A stretch of 64,000 nt of DNA. Source: Gammaproteobacteria bacterium (lineage in GTDB: Bacteria > Pseudomonadota > Gammaproteobacteria > Xanthomonadales > SZUA-36). How positions within the stretch are numbered: the stretch's first letter is position 1; each line of letters opens with the position of its first letter. Shown in pieces: positions 40,464 through 49,882 of this stretch. The stretch lies in contig JAUIBE010000002.1 in NCBI GenBank assembly GCA_030428105.1, positions 1 through 64,000 of the forward strand, given 5' to 3'. Both the position numbers and the translations under genes were made by a program. The notes beneath the pieces are model-generated. The model saw nothing but the letters and a program-made list of their open reading frames with translations. It made no database searches and was not told the origin of the DNA.

Positions 40464-43400
40464 TTATGCTGGCGCAGCAATCTGGCGCCGCGCTGCACTT
40501 TTCTCACCACTCGCACCAAACGCCCTCCGCCGAGCAAACAACGCAAACGCCGCAGGCACCAGGAAGAAACTCAGCACCGAAGTGAGCACCGTGCCGCCGG
40601 CAATCGCCAGTGCGAACGGCGGCCAGAATCCGCCGCCAGCCAGGATCAGCGGGGTGAAGCCGCCCAGCGTGGTGAGGGTGGTGGAGCCAATGTGGCGGGT
40701 GCAGTTCATTACGCCATTGCAGATGGCTGTGGCTTCGCCGCGCGCCGCACCCGGGTCGCTCTTGAGCTCGGCCATGATTACGATGGCGGCGTTGATCGCC
40801 AGGCCCATCAACCCCATCAGGCCGACAATCACCTGGAAGCCGAAGGCGTAACCAAATGCCCATACGCACAGCAGGCCCGGCCCGGCCGAAAGCCCGGCCA
40901 CGGCGAACACGATCAGGCTCAGGCGGAAAGAGTTGAAGCTCAGCACCACGGTGATCACCAGCAGCACCAGGATCAGGCCGATGTTGGCCATCAGGTTGCC
41001 CACCGCGTCGTCGCGCTCTGCGCCTTCACCACCAAATTCCAGGCGGTAGCCCGGCGGGATGTTCAGGTCTTCGGCATTGAGTGCGGCCTGGATACGCGCT
41101 TGCACTACCGCGGGCAGGATGTCGGCGCGCAGATACACTTCCACGGTATTCACCCGCTGCCCTTCGCGGCGCGTAATCACGCCTGCTGAAGGCTCGAACT
41201 CGATATCGCCCAGCGCACTCAGGTTAATCACGCCACCAGGGCCATTGCCTGCCAGGTGCAGGCGGCCCAGGTCTTCCGGCGCGCCGCGCCCGGAATCGCC
41301 AATGCGCAGGCGTACCGGTAGTTCCTCGGTGGATTCGATGATGGAACCGCCTTCCACGCCATCCAGAACTGCCTGCAATTGACCGGCCAGGTCCACCGGC
41401 GCCAGGCCGGCGCGTCGCACCTGGCTCTCGTCCACCACCAGTCGCGCCTTGGGGCGACCCCGCGACTGCGAGGTGCGCACGTGAATCACGTCTTCGGTCA
41501 TCAGCGCCAGGCGTTTGACCTCTTCGCCGATGGCCGCCAGCGTATACAGGTTCGGGCCGAAGATACGGATTTCCACCGGCGCCGCGAATGGCGGACCCTG
41601 CTCCAGCTTGCGCACCAAAACCTGGGCGTTGGGGAATGATTCATCCAACTGCTTTTGCAGCTGCGGAATCATCCGGTTGGCGTCTTCGAAGCTGCGGGTG
41701 GTGACCATTGCCTGGGCGAAGTTGGGCGTCTGGTCGTTGGCGTGCATCATGTTGTAGTAGAACGAGGGCGCGCTGCCGCCAACGAACCACTGCACCCGCT
41801 CGACCCCTTCCTGGCTTTCCAGCTCCGGGCCCATGCGTTGCACCACCGCACGAGTGGCGGCAATGCTGGCGGCCGGCTCCAGGTAGACCTCGACGTTGAA
41901 CATGTCGCGGTCAGAAGGCGGGAAAAACTGCTCCGGCATCTGGGTTGCTGCGACAAATCCGAGCGTTGGCAGCACCAGGGCCAGCGCGATACTGGTGCGC
42001 GGGCGTCGCAGGCTCATCTCCAGCAGGCCGGAGAACCACTTGGCCAGGCGCGGCAGCGCGATGCCCGTGTGGGTGTCGCCAGCGCGCAGGAAGCGTCCCG
42101 CAATTCCAGCAATCACCGTGTGCGAAACCAGGTAAGAGCCAATCAACGCGAAGATCACCGACAGCGCAATGCCACCGACGAACTCGCCAGATGGCCCGGG
42201 CATCAGCGCGATCGGCATGAATGCCAGCACCGTGGTGAGCGTGGAACCTGCCAGCGGCACCCACAGGTGCTTCACCGCCTTCACCGCGGCTGCCATGCGC
42301 GCCACGCCTTCGCGCTTGAGGCGCTGGATGGTGTCGGTCATGACAATGGCGTTGTCCACCATGATGCCCAGCGCCACCACCAGGCCAGTGACCGACATCT
42401 GGTGAATGGGCAGGCCGTAAAAGCGCATGCAAGCCAGGGTGAAGCCCACCGTCAGCGGCAGGGTCAGCGCCACCACCAGCGCGGCGCGCCAGCCCAGGGT
42501 GACGAACAACACCGAAAGGATCACCACGAAGCCGACCAGGATGTTCTGCAGGAGGCCACCCAGGCGGGCGTTGGTGTAGGACTGCTGGTCGAAGATCACG
42601 CTTTGCTCAATATTGGTGGGAAGCGTGGAAGAGAAATCTTCCAGCAGCGCATCGACACTTTTCGACCAGTCTTCAATGCGGATGTCGGGCAGCATCCGTG
42701 CCGCCACGACAATTGAGCGCTCGCCATCAACAAGGCTGAACTCGGAAACCGGCTGGCGGATGCCGCGCCTAACCTCGGCGATGTCGCGCAAGCGAAGCAC
42801 CGAGCCATCGGCGTCTTCTCGAAGCACCGTGGCCGCCAGGTCGTTAATCGTCGACAGCTCGCCCGTCACTTCCAGCAACCATTCGCGCTCACCGCCACGA
42901 AGCTGGCCGGCAGAAACTTTCGCATCACGCCGCTCAATGGCGTTCGCAATCGCCGCCGCGCTCAGCCCTGCACGCGCCGCTTCGGTGGGGTCTACCAGCA
43001 CCAGGACTTCCTCGTCGCCCTGGCCGTATAGCCGCACCAGGTCCATGCCAGGCACGGCGCGCAACTGGCGCGCCAGCGATTCGGCATAGCGGCCGAGGAT
43101 GGCCACCTCGGTGTCGGAAGCGCTGTCGGCAGACCAGCTCAGCGCCACCAGGCGGGTGTAGGCGTAACCGCGGTCGTCATCCAGGCGGCTGGGCAATGCG
43201 CCTGGCGGCAGATCGGGCTGCACATCGGCCACCTTGTCTCGCGCCTCGGACCACACCGGGGTGACATCGTTGATGGTTTCTTTCAGGTCGACACGAATTA
43301 CGGAGATGCCTGCCTGCGAACTGGAGGAGATGACGTCCACTTCAGGCAGCGTGCGCAAGGCGTCTTCAAGCGGTTCAGTGACCAGCGCTTCCACCCGCTC

Positions 43401-43562
43401 GGGTGTTGCGCCCGGGAACAGTGTCAGCACGGTAGCCACGCGGTTCATCACGTGCGGGTCTTCGGTGGTCGGCAGGGTGGAATAGGAAGCCATTCCCGCC
43501 ACCAGCAACAGCGCGCACAGCAACGCGATCAGGCGTGGATTCTCGAGCGTGCTCTTTAACAT
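40464..43562 (-). CDS. RND efflux transporter permease
   Basis: 1032 residues, twelve transmembrane helices in the usual 1+5+1+5 layout with two large periplasmic loops. FPGATPERVEALVTEPLEDAL is the typical porter-domain N-terminus; helix 4 has GLVVALGIMVDNAIVMTDTIQR, where AcrB has D-D, so one Asp is replaced by Asn. Helix 10 region GLMGLMGLAINAAIVIMAEL. The proton relay may differ from AcrB, as in many HAE1-like relatives. It partners the adaptor encoded immediately upstream; an outer-membrane channel gene is not in the window. Likely exports toxic organics under TetR control. Confidence 0.92.
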   Translation of the reverse strand: MLKSTLENPRLIALLCALLLVAGMASYSTLPTTEDPHVMNRVATVLTLFPGATPERVEALVTEPLEDALRTLPEVDVISSSSQAGISVIRVDLKETINDVTPVWSEARDKVADVQPDLPPGALPSRLDDDRGYAYTRLVALSWSADSASDTEVAILGRYAESLARQLRAVPGMDLVRLYGQGDEEVLVLVDPTEAARAGLSAAAIANAIERRDAKVSAGQLRGGEREWLLEVTGELSTINDLAATVLREDADGSVLRLRDIAEVRRGIRQPVSEFSLVDGERSIVVAARMLPDIRIEDWSKSVDALLEDFSSTLPTNIEQSVIFDQQSYTNARLGGLLQNILVGFVVILSVLFVTLGWRAALVVALTLPLTVGFTLACMRFYGLPIHQMSVTGLVVALGIMVDNAIVMTDTIQRLKREGVARMAAAVKAVKHLWVPLAGSTLTTVLAFMPIALMPGPSGEFVGGIALSVIFALIGSYLVSHTVIAGIAGRFLRAGDTHTGIALPRLAKWFSGLLEMSLRRPRTSIALALVLPTLGFVAATQMPEQFFPPSDRDMFNVEVYLEPAASIAATRAVVQRMGPELESQEGVERVQWFVGGSAPSFYYNMMHANDQTPNFAQAMVTTRSFEDANRMIPQLQKQLDESFPNAQVLVRKLEQGPPFAAPVEIRIFGPNLYTLAAIGEEVKRLALMTEDVIHVRTSQSRGRPKARLVVDESQVRRAGLAPVDLAGQLQAVLDGVEGGSIIESTEELPVRLRIGDSGRGAPEDLGRLHLAGNGPGGVINLSALGDIEFEPSAGVITRREGQRVNTVEVYLRADILPAVVQARIQAALNAEDLNIPPGYRLEFGGEGAERDDAVGNLMANIGLILVLLVITVVLSFNSFRLSLIVFAVAGLSAGPGLLCVWAFGYAFGFQVIVGLMGLMGLAINAAIVIMAELKSDPGAARGEATAICNGVMNCTRHIGSTTLTTLGGFTPLILAGGGFWPPFALAIAGGTVLTSVLSFFLVPAAFALFARRRAFGASGEKSAARRQIAAPA

Positions 43563-43592
43563 GGTCGCGTGCCGATTCAGCAGACTGCGGGG

Positions 43593-44726
43593 TTACGCGT
43601 CGGCGATGGTGGGCGCTTCCATCGGCCGCACCAGCTGGCCCGGTGCGTAGCGATGCAAGCCGCCACTCACTACCCGCTCGCCGTTGGCAATGGCGCCACT
43701 CACGTACAGCTTCCCGCCGCTGGCGTGGTGAATGATCACCGAGCGTGGCTCCAGCGTGGCGCGCCCATCACCTTGCGGCACCGCAACGTAGACTACCCAG
43801 GTGCCACGAACGCCTTCGGTAACCGCCGAATCGGGCAGCCAGGTGCCCTCTTCTTCAACTTCCACCGGGATGCCCAGGTAAGCGATTTCGCCCGGCGACC
43901 AGTCCTGGTCGATGGCGACACGTACCGCGCGGCTGCGGGTGGCCTGGTTCACCACCGGGCCCACCTGGATAACCTGCCCACGTGTATCAGCCTGGCCGGC
44001 GCGAACTGGCATCTCGCTGCCAGCTTGAAGGTTTTCAGCCAGGGCAACGGGTACCCCGGCGCGGATTTCGCGAACTCCGGATTCAACGAGGCTGAACACC
44101 GGCGCACCGGCATCCACCACCACGCCGGAATCGATGTGGCGGGTGGCAATGCGTGAGTCAAACGGTGCGCGCAGTTCGGATTTCTGGATGCGTATTTCGT
44201 TGGCGTCGCGGGTTGCCTGCACCCGCTCCAGCGAGGCCTCCAGCACCCGCACCCGTCCAGCCAGGTTGCCAAGCTCGCGCTCGCTGGCCAGGTTTTCTCG
44301 CTGCAAGCGTTCCACGCGCTCGAAATCGGCGCGAACTGTTTCCAGCTCGGCGCGCAGTTCTTCAGACTGGGCCTTCAATTCGCCCCGGCGAGAGAGGAGT
44401 AAATCGGTATCCAGGCGGGCCAGCACCTGGCCCTCGCTTATGGCTTCACCTTCGTCGACCAGCAGTTCGGTGACCTGCCCGGCCAACTCAAAACCCAGGT
44501 CGCTGGACTGTCCGGCACGCACCTCGCCGGCAAACTCACGTTCCAGCTCGTAGCCTGGCTGGATGTGGATGGTGTGGGTGGTAGCAGCGTGCAGGTAAGG
44601 CTCGCCTTCCTGCGATGCATGAATATCCGGGCCGCAAGCCTGCAGCACCAGGGCTGCGGCTGCGCTTCCCAGTACAGCGAGTGCGGTTACTAGCGTGGTG
44701 CGAGATGTGCGTTTCATGCCGGTCAT
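43593..44726 (-). CDS. RND periplasmic adaptor (HlyD/AcrA-like), lipoprotein
   Basis: 377 residues from ATG 44726 or 44717 (MTGMKRTS or MKRTS). Signal ends LVLQACGPD, a lipobox (L-Q-A-C), so the protein is an inner-membrane-anchored lipoprotein. Membrane-fusion layout: GYELEREFAGEVRAGQSSDLGFELAGQV (barrel and lipoyl-like half), a long coiled coil around residues 105-185, and SELRAPFDSRIATRHIDSGVVV (second half of the lipoyl domain). It joins the RND pump to an outer-membrane channel. The promoter region shared with the TetR gene contains palindromic operators. Confidence 0.9.
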   Translation of the reverse strand: MTGMKRTSRTTLVTALAVLGSAAAALVLQACGPDIHASQEGEPYLHAATTHTIHIQPGYELEREFAGEVRAGQSSDLGFELAGQVTELLVDEGEAISEGQVLARLDTDLLLSRRGELKAQSEELRAELETVRADFERVERLQRENLASERELGNLAGRVRVLEASLERVQATRDANEIRIQKSELRAPFDSRIATRHIDSGVVVDAGAPVFSLVESGVREIRAGVPVALAENLQAGSEMPVRAGQADTRGQVIQVGPVVNQATRSRAVRVAIDQDWSPGEIAYLGIPVEVEEEGTWLPDSAVTEGVRGTWVVYVAVPQGDGRATLEPRSVIIHHASGGKLYVSGAIANGERVVSGGLHRYAPGQLVRPMEAPTIADA

Positions 44727-44752
44727 TGCCTTGTCATATTTCAAGACTGATG

Positions 44753-44786
44753 AGTCCAGTATATAATTACTGGACTTGCAAGTCCA
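44753..44786. promoter_or_regulatory. Two overlapping TetR operators between divergent genes
   Basis: Palindrome 1: AGTCCAGTA (44753-44761), six-base spacer TATAAT, TACTGGACT (44768-44776). Palindrome 2: TGGACTTGCAAGTCCA at 44771-44786, perfect. They share a TGGACT half-site, giving three AGTCCA-type half-sites. The spacer TATAAT is a likely -10 of the TetR gene, so binding would block it. Confidence 0.75.
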
Positions 44787-44812
44787 CAATAACCCTGTAT
44801 AGATTGCGATTC

Positions 44813-45445
44813 ATGGGAGTAGCTGTAGAAGAAATCAGGGCGCCAGGTCGCCCCAAGAGCGAAGAAAAACGTCGCGAGATTCTCAAAGCGGCGGTGAAGC
44901 TCTTCACCGAGAAAGGCTATGAAGGCACCAGCGTGGATGACATCGCCCAGGGGGCAGGTGTATCCAAGCAGACGGTCTACTCGCACTTTGGCAACAAGGA
45001 AGCCCTGTTCGCCAAGGCGGTATCCACCAAGTGCAAGCAGTCGGGCATCGACCCCGACCTGATCGATCCCGACGTCCCGCTGCGCCAGATGCTGGTTGAA
45101 CTCGGCCTGCGTTTCCTGGGCCTGATCACCTCACCCGAGGCGGTGCGGGTCAATTGCGTGTGCACTTCCAGCGCCGAAACCCACCCGGAACTCGGCCGGC
45201 TGTTCTTTGAGCACGGCCCGGTGCAAACCATCGAGGTGATCGACGAGTACCTGGTTACGCAGAACGCCCGAGGAAGGCTTGCGGTGGACGATACGCGTCA
45301 AGCGGCGTGGCAGTTCCTGGGTATGCTCAAGTGCGAAGCGCACATGCGCGCGCAGTTCAACCTTACCCCGCAGCCACCTTCCGAAGTAAAACGCTACGTT
45401 GAATCCTGCGTGGACATGTTCCTGCGCGCCTACGCGCCGAAATAG
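44813..45445 (+). CDS. TetR/AcrR-family repressor of the RND pump
   Basis: 210 residues from ATG 44813. The N-terminal helix-turn-helix is TSVDDIAQGAGVSKQTVYSHFGNKEALF, preceded by RREILKAAVKLFTEKGYEG; this is the standard TetR DNA-binding domain. The C-terminal ligand-binding helices include MLKCEAHMRAQF. It is divergent from the adaptor gene and the operators in between are palindromic, so it probably represses both itself and the pump. The inducer is unknown. Its stop abuts the stop of the convergent GNAT gene. Confidence 0.92.
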   Translation: MGVAVEEIRAPGRPKSEEKRREILKAAVKLFTEKGYEGTSVDDIAQGAGVSKQTVYSHFGNKEALFAKAVSTKCKQSGIDPDLIDPDVPLRQMLVELGLRFLGLITSPEAVRVNCVCTSSAETHPELGRLFFEHGPVQTIEVIDEYLVTQNARGRLAVDDTRQAAWQFLGMLKCEAHMRAQFNLTPQPPSEVKRYVESCVDMFLRAYAPK

Positions 45446-45934
45446 TTACCGTTTGTCCAGCATGAAAGTGCATTCGTCCTCGGCGTGCTTGAAGCCCAGT
45501 CGCCGGTAGAAAGCCTGCGCACCCCGGTTGTCCGAATGCACGGTCAACCGGCAGTAACGCACACCCCAGTCGCGGGTGTGTTCGAACACAGCGTCCATCA
45601 GCCGTGAGCCCAGGCCTAACCTGCGCGCAGCCTCGGATACATAGAAATCCTGGACGTACACCCCGGGTGAACCTCTCCAGGTAGAAAACTCGCGAAAGTA
45701 GACCACCAGCCCGACCGGCTCGGCGCCCCGCCAGGCAATCAAGGCCTCGAACCAAGGGTCATCCGAGAAGCCGAACTTTTCCAGGTCTTCCTGTTTCCGG
45801 GTGATTTTGGAAGTCGCGCCGAGACTGGCTTCCAGCGCGGCCAGCAGGCTGTGAACAACAGCCGCGTCTTCGACCGTCGCTTTTCGAATTTTGATTTCGT
45901 CCACCTGCACTCCCAAACTGCTGTCCGCGACCAC
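45446..45934 (-). CDS. GNAT-family N-acetyltransferase
   Basis: 162 residues. GNAT fold: IKIRKATVEDAAVVHSLL, then VYVQDFYVSEAARRLGLGSRLMDAVFEHT with the acetyl-CoA loop R-R-x-G-x-G-x-x-L, and RLTVHSDNRGAQAFYRRLGFKHAE near the end. The last motif (Asn, AxxFYxxxGF) is typical of amine acetylation enzymes such as diamine acetyltransferase-like proteins. The acceptor cannot be predicted. Stands alone between the TetR and P1 peptidase genes. Confidence 0.9.
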   Translation of the reverse strand: MVADSSLGVQVDEIKIRKATVEDAAVVHSLLAALEASLGATSKITRKQEDLEKFGFSDDPWFEALIAWRGAEPVGLVVYFREFSTWRGSPGVYVQDFYVSEAARRLGLGSRLMDAVFEHTRDWGVRYCRLTVHSDNRGAQAFYRRLGFKHAEDECTFMLDKR

Positions 45935-45996
45935 GCGACACCCCGATTGAAGCAGATTAAACTGCGATCGGCCACCGCACTTATGGAGATGCAGAT

Positions 45997-47154
45997 ATGA
46001 CCGGGCGCCTGCTGATTGCCCTTGCCTTGATGTGCCTTACCCTGCCCGCCCATGCGCAGCGCGCGCGTGACCTGGGCATCCCTTTCGACGGCGAACCCGG
46101 TCCGCTCAACACCATCACCGATGTAGCCGGGGTGACAGTTGGCCATGCCACATTAATCAGTGACCTGGACAATGGCCGCGCGGTGCGCACCGGGGTTACC
46201 GCCATCCTCCCGCGCGGGCACGACAGCCTTATGGAGCCAGTGATGGCGGCTACCTTCGCCCTCAACGGCAATGGCGAGATGACCGGCATTTCCTGGGTGG
46301 AAGAGTCCGGCCTGCTGGAAGGCCCGGTCATGCTCACCAACACCCACAGTGTCGGCATGGTGCACCACGCGACCATAGCCTGGCGGGTCCGCACCGCCGA
46401 ACCCGATGCCAGCGGCTACACCTGGTCGCTGCCGCTGGTAGCGGAAACCTGGGACGGCCACCTTAACGACATCAACGGCTTTCATGTTCAGCCCGAGCAC
46501 GTTGCCACAGCGCTGGAGAGCGCCAGCGGTGGGGCGGTTGCCGAAGGCAACGTGGGCGGCGGCACCGGCATGATCTGCCACGAGTTCAAGTGCGGCATCG
46601 GTAGCGCTTCCAGGCGGGTGGAAGTGGTGGGTAAAACCTACACCGTTGGCATCCTGGTGCAGGCCAACTACGGGCGCCGCGACGGCCTGATGATTGCCGG
46701 CGCGCCGGTGGGCAAGCACCTGCGCGCGCACCGCGTTTACACCGAGGCTGACCCCGATGCGGGCGACACTGGTTCGATCATCGTGGTGATCGCCACCGAT
46801 GCGCCCTTGCTACCGAACCAACTCAAGCGGCTGGCCCGGCGCGCCAGCCTGGGACTCGCGCGCATGGGTTCGATTGCCGGCAACGGTTCGGGCGATATTT
46901 TTATCGCCTTCGGCACCGGTAACCCGGCCGGCCACAGCGGCCTGCAGCAGGTGCAAATGCTGGGCAGCGAAGAGATGGACCCGATTTTCGAAGGGGTGGT
47001 GCAGGCCACTGAGGAATCCATCGTCAACGCGATGGTCGCCGCCCGCGACATGGTGGGCGACGAGGGCCGCTACGCCAAGGCCATCCCGCACGACGAGCTG
47101 CGGCAATGGCTGGACTACTACCGACGCCTTGATCCGCCGCCAGAACTGCCCTAA
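45997..47154 (+). CDS. P1-family aminopeptidase (DmpA/BapA-like)
   Basis: 385 residues with a signal peptide (LLIALALMCLTLPAHAQ), so exported. Ntn-hydrolase of the P1/DmpA family: NTITDVAGVTVGHATL, the GGGTGMICHEFKCGIGSASR core, and the self-cleavage site GNGSGDIFIAF, whose Ser becomes the N-terminal nucleophile of the second subunit. Family members hydrolyse N-terminal D- or beta-amino-acid residues from peptides and amides. It overlaps the convergent M20 gene by four bases. It fits the peptide-use theme of this genome, but there is no operon link. Confidence 0.88.
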   Translation: MTGRLLIALALMCLTLPAHAQRARDLGIPFDGEPGPLNTITDVAGVTVGHATLISDLDNGRAVRTGVTAILPRGHDSLMEPVMAATFALNGNGEMTGISWVEESGLLEGPVMLTNTHSVGMVHHATIAWRVRTAEPDASGYTWSLPLVAETWDGHLNDINGFHVQPEHVATALESASGGAVAEGNVGGGTGMICHEFKCGIGSASRRVEVVGKTYTVGILVQANYGRRDGLMIAGAPVGKHLRAHRVYTEADPDAGDTGSIIVVIATDAPLLPNQLKRLARRASLGLARMGSIAGNGSGDIFIAFGTGNPAGHSGLQQVQMLGSEEMDPIFEGVVQATEESIVNAMVAARDMVGDEGRYAKAIPHDELRQWLDYYRRLDPPPELP

Positions 47155-48443
47155 ACCTCTTCCAATCCGCACCAGGCGGCGATAAACAGCGCGGTCGACT
47201 GGGTGATGCGGCGCACCGATTCCAGCTCAACCCGCTCGTTGAACCCGTGGATGGAATCCGCGGCCGGGCCATAGACCAGCGCCGGAATGTCCCAGTAAAG
47301 CCCCGGATAGCGCGCATCGGTGGTGGCGGTAATGGTGGCTTGCACCAGTTTCTCGCCCGTCACCGTGCGGTGTGCCTGTTCCAGGGTTGAAACTGCCTCG
47401 CGGGCCTCGGGCTTGTCATGGTCGGCCAGCGAATAGCCCTCGGCCAGGAAGCCGTTGTAAATAACTTCCGGGCGATTGGCGCGGAGGTAGGCATCACGGT
47501 CGGCGGCCTCGAACAGGCAGGCTTCAATTTCCGCCCTTGCCTGGTTGATGTCCTGGCCCGGATAAATACCTATACGCACATCAATGCTGCACCACGCAGG
47601 CACGCTGGAGGCCCAGTCGCCGCCGCGGATCTTGCCAATATTCAGGTTCAGGGGGTGGTCGCGGTGATCAAAATGCGGGTGGGTATGCTCCGGACCGTTC
47701 CAGCGCTTTTCCAGTTCTTTCAGCGCGGCAATCAGCGGCAGCGAGGCATCGATGGCATTAAATCCTGCGCCGGCCTCCATGACGTGCACCGGCTTACCCC
47801 TGAGGTTGATCTGCAGCCAGATCACGCCCACCTGGCTGGAAACCAGCTGCTCGTCAAAAGGCTCCGGTATCAAGGCCGCATCGGCCCGGTAACCGCGCTG
47901 GAAACAGGCCAGCATGCCATTGCCGGTGCACTCTTCTTCGACCACCGACTGCAAAAACACATTGGCCGCGGGTTGCAGGCCGCAATCGCGCAGCGCCCGC
48001 AACGCATACAAGTTTGCGACCAGGCCCGCTTTCATATCTCCAATGCCGCGGCCATACATGTAGCCATCGTCGATGCGCGGCTCGAACGGCGGTGAATCCC
48101 ACATGTCGAGCGGCCCGGTAGGCACCACGTCGATATGGCCGTTGAGGATCAACGACCGCCCTTTCGGGTTTCGCGCGCGATGCGTTCCCACCACGTTGAC
48201 CGCGTTGTCGTAATCGCCCAGCACCGGCGAGAACCCCGGCAGGTTTTCGATATCGGCAACCTTGATTTCCCAACGGTCAGTGTCATAACCCAGCGCATCC
48301 ATTGCCTGCGCCATCAGCGCCTGCGCGCCCTGCTCATTGCCGCGGGTGGAAGGCTGGCTGCCCACCTCGGACAGGAACGCGATTTGCTCTTCGAAGCGCC
48401 GGTCAACGGCGTCCATCAGGCGGCTGGCAATATCTTTATCCAT
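47151..48443 (-). CDS. M20-family metallopeptidase (ArgE/DapE/ACY1 type)
   Basis: 430 residues. Metal ligands are in the usual places: ILNGHIDVVP (H-x-D), YGRGIGDMKAG (Asp), SVVEEECTGNG (Glu-Glu catalytic/metal) and HGFNERV near the end (His). The dimerisation domain lies between, with KPVHVMEAGAGFNAID. These enzymes cleave N-acyl groups or dipeptides; DapE, ArgE, acetylornithine and aminoacylase relatives share the motifs, so the substrate is undecided. Adjacent to the CoA-transferase genes downstream on the same strand orientation. Confidence 0.88.
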   Translation of the reverse strand: MDKDIASRLMDAVDRRFEEQIAFLSEVGSQPSTRGNEQGAQALMAQAMDALGYDTDRWEIKVADIENLPGFSPVLGDYDNAVNVVGTHRARNPKGRSLILNGHIDVVPTGPLDMWDSPPFEPRIDDGYMYGRGIGDMKAGLVANLYALRALRDCGLQPAANVFLQSVVEEECTGNGMLACFQRGYRADAALIPEPFDEQLVSSQVGVIWLQINLRGKPVHVMEAGAGFNAIDASLPLIAALKELEKRWNGPEHTHPHFDHRDHPLNLNIGKIRGGDWASSVPAWCSIDVRIGIYPGQDINQARAEIEACLFEAADRDAYLRANRPEVIYNGFLAEGYSLADHDKPEAREAVSTLEQAHRTVTGEKLVQATITATTDARYPGLYWDIPALVYGPAADSIHGFNERVELESVRRITQSTALFIAAWCGLEEV

Positions 48444-48454
48444 CCTGCAGTTCC

Positions 48455-49111
48455 CTAAAATGTGGCCAGTTCATTTTCGTCGATCAAAAGCGGTGCGGCG
48501 GTGGCGGCAATGACCTCGTCAACGCTTAGGCCCGCGGCGATTTCACGCAACACCATCCCGGTGTCGGTGACATCTATCACGGCCATATCGGTGTAAACAC
48601 GGTCGACGCAGGCTGGCGCGGTCAAAGGCAAGTCGCATTGCGCCACGATCTTCGACTGCCCGCGCTTGTCGAGGTGGGTACACAGCACCACCACTCGGCA
48701 GGCCTTCTGCGCTAACTCGATGCCGCCGCCAACCCCGGGCGTGTACTTGCCCGGAATAATCCAGTTGGCGAGGTCACCGTTGGCGGCCACCTGCAGGGCA
48801 CCAAGCATGGAAAGATCCAACCGCCCACCGCGAACCAGCGCAAACGACACGGCGCTGTCAAAAAACGCGGTGCCCGGCAAGGTCGAAACATAGGCTCCGC
48901 CCGCATCGATCAGGTTGCGGTCGGCTTGCTCGAAAGGCAACGCCGGGCCCTGCCCCGAGATGCCGTTCTCCGAATGCATGCACACCGGCAAGCCGGGTTC
49001 GAGGTAGTCGACCACCAGCGTCGGGTAACCGATACCAAGGTTCACCGTCATGCCCGCGCGCACCTCGCGCGCAGCGCGGCGCACCATGCGTTCATCAGCG
49101 CCGGACAACAC
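48455..49111 (-). CDS. CoA-transferase subunit B (3-oxoacid type)
   Basis: 218 residues from GTG 49111 (overlapping subunit A by 17 bases). NLGIGYPTLVVDYL, MHSENGISGQGP (the Glu in SENG forms the CoA thioester), and GKYTPGVGGGIELAQKA match family I CoA-transferase beta subunits (ScoB/PcaJ/AtoA type). It transfers CoA from succinyl-CoA or acetyl-CoA to an oxo-acid. Given the phenylacetate genes nearby, 3-oxoadipate is a possible substrate, but an acetoacetate-type role is equally possible. Follows subunit A in the same operon. Confidence 0.85.
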   Translation of the reverse strand: MLSGADERMVRRAAREVRAGMTVNLGIGYPTLVVDYLEPGLPVCMHSENGISGQGPALPFEQADRNLIDAGGAYVSTLPGTAFFDSAVSFALVRGGRLDLSMLGALQVAANGDLANWIIPGKYTPGVGGGIELAQKACRVVVLCTHLDKRGQSKIVAQCDLPLTAPACVDRVYTDMAVIDVTDTGMVLREIAAGLSVDEVIAATAAPLLIDENELATF

Positions 49112-49781
49112 CGTAGGCCTCGCTCAGTTCCTGCAACTCGACCACGTGGTCGACAAAGGGCCCAGGAGTATGCACTGCCTCGGGAGCAATGCCGCCAAGG
49201 GCTACCATGTTCTCGGCCTCGACAATCACCGTATCGGCTGCCATCGCCATGAGCGGGCTGAAGTTCCGCGCGCTGGCGGCGTAGGTGAGGTTGCCGAAAG
49301 GGTCTGCCGCGTGTGCATGGATCAAGGCGAAATCCGCTTCAAGCGCCCTCTCAACCAGGTACTCCTCGCCGTCAAGCTCGACCCTGGGCTTGCCCTCCGC
49401 CAACAGGGTTTCCATGGCGATATCGGTGAGAAAACCCGCCAGGCCCGCGCCGGCCGCACGGATCCGTTCAGCAAGGATGCCCTGGGGGCAGAATTCTACT
49501 TCGATGCGCCCCTCGTTTTTCAACTGGATGGCATGCGGGTTAAGGCCAATGTGCGACACCACCAGCCGCTCCACCTGGCCGTTGCGCAGCAGGTGGTCCA
49601 CGCCCATGCCAGCCTCGTTGGCGTCGTTCTTGATGATGGTGAGGCGCCTGGGGTTTTGCCGCACCAGTTCTTCGATCAATGTGAAAGGCGTGCCGGGCAC
49701 CCCGAAACCGCCCACCATCACCACCGCGCCATCGCCAATTTTCGCGATCGCTTCCTCGATGCTCGTGCGCTTGTTGATCAT
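49095..49781 (-). CDS. CoA-transferase subunit A
   Basis: 228 residues from ATG 49781 (MINKRTSIEEAI); an upstream ATG at 49814 would add 11 residues without a better ribosome site. MVGGFGVPGTPFTLIEELV is the N-terminal glycine motif of alpha subunits. Then KNDANEAGMGVDHLL and HIGLNPHAIQLKNEGRIEVEFCPQG, and AHAADPFGNLTY near the end. Together with subunit B it forms a heteromeric family I CoA-transferase. Diverges from the aminotransferase gene, so both may be part of one catabolic unit. Confidence 0.85.
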   Translation of the reverse strand: MINKRTSIEEAIAKIGDGAVVMVGGFGVPGTPFTLIEELVRQNPRRLTIIKNDANEAGMGVDHLLRNGQVERLVVSHIGLNPHAIQLKNEGRIEVEFCPQGILAERIRAAGAGLAGFLTDIAMETLLAEGKPRVELDGEEYLVERALEADFALIHAHAADPFGNLTYAASARNFSPLMAMAADTVIVEAENMVALGGIAPEAVHTPGPFVDHVVELQELSEAYGVVRR

Positions 49782-49882
49782 GGTTTCCGCAGGATCGATC
49801 CCAATTTTCCGCATAGGCCGGCAACAGGCATTCTGCTAACATTCCGGGCACCTGTCCATGGTGCACCACGAGAGATTTCCCG

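Noticed and set aside
41655-42716. 353-codon open frame on the plus strand
   Set aside because: Antisense to the RND permease; rich in His, Gln and Arg, as expected from a shadow frame.
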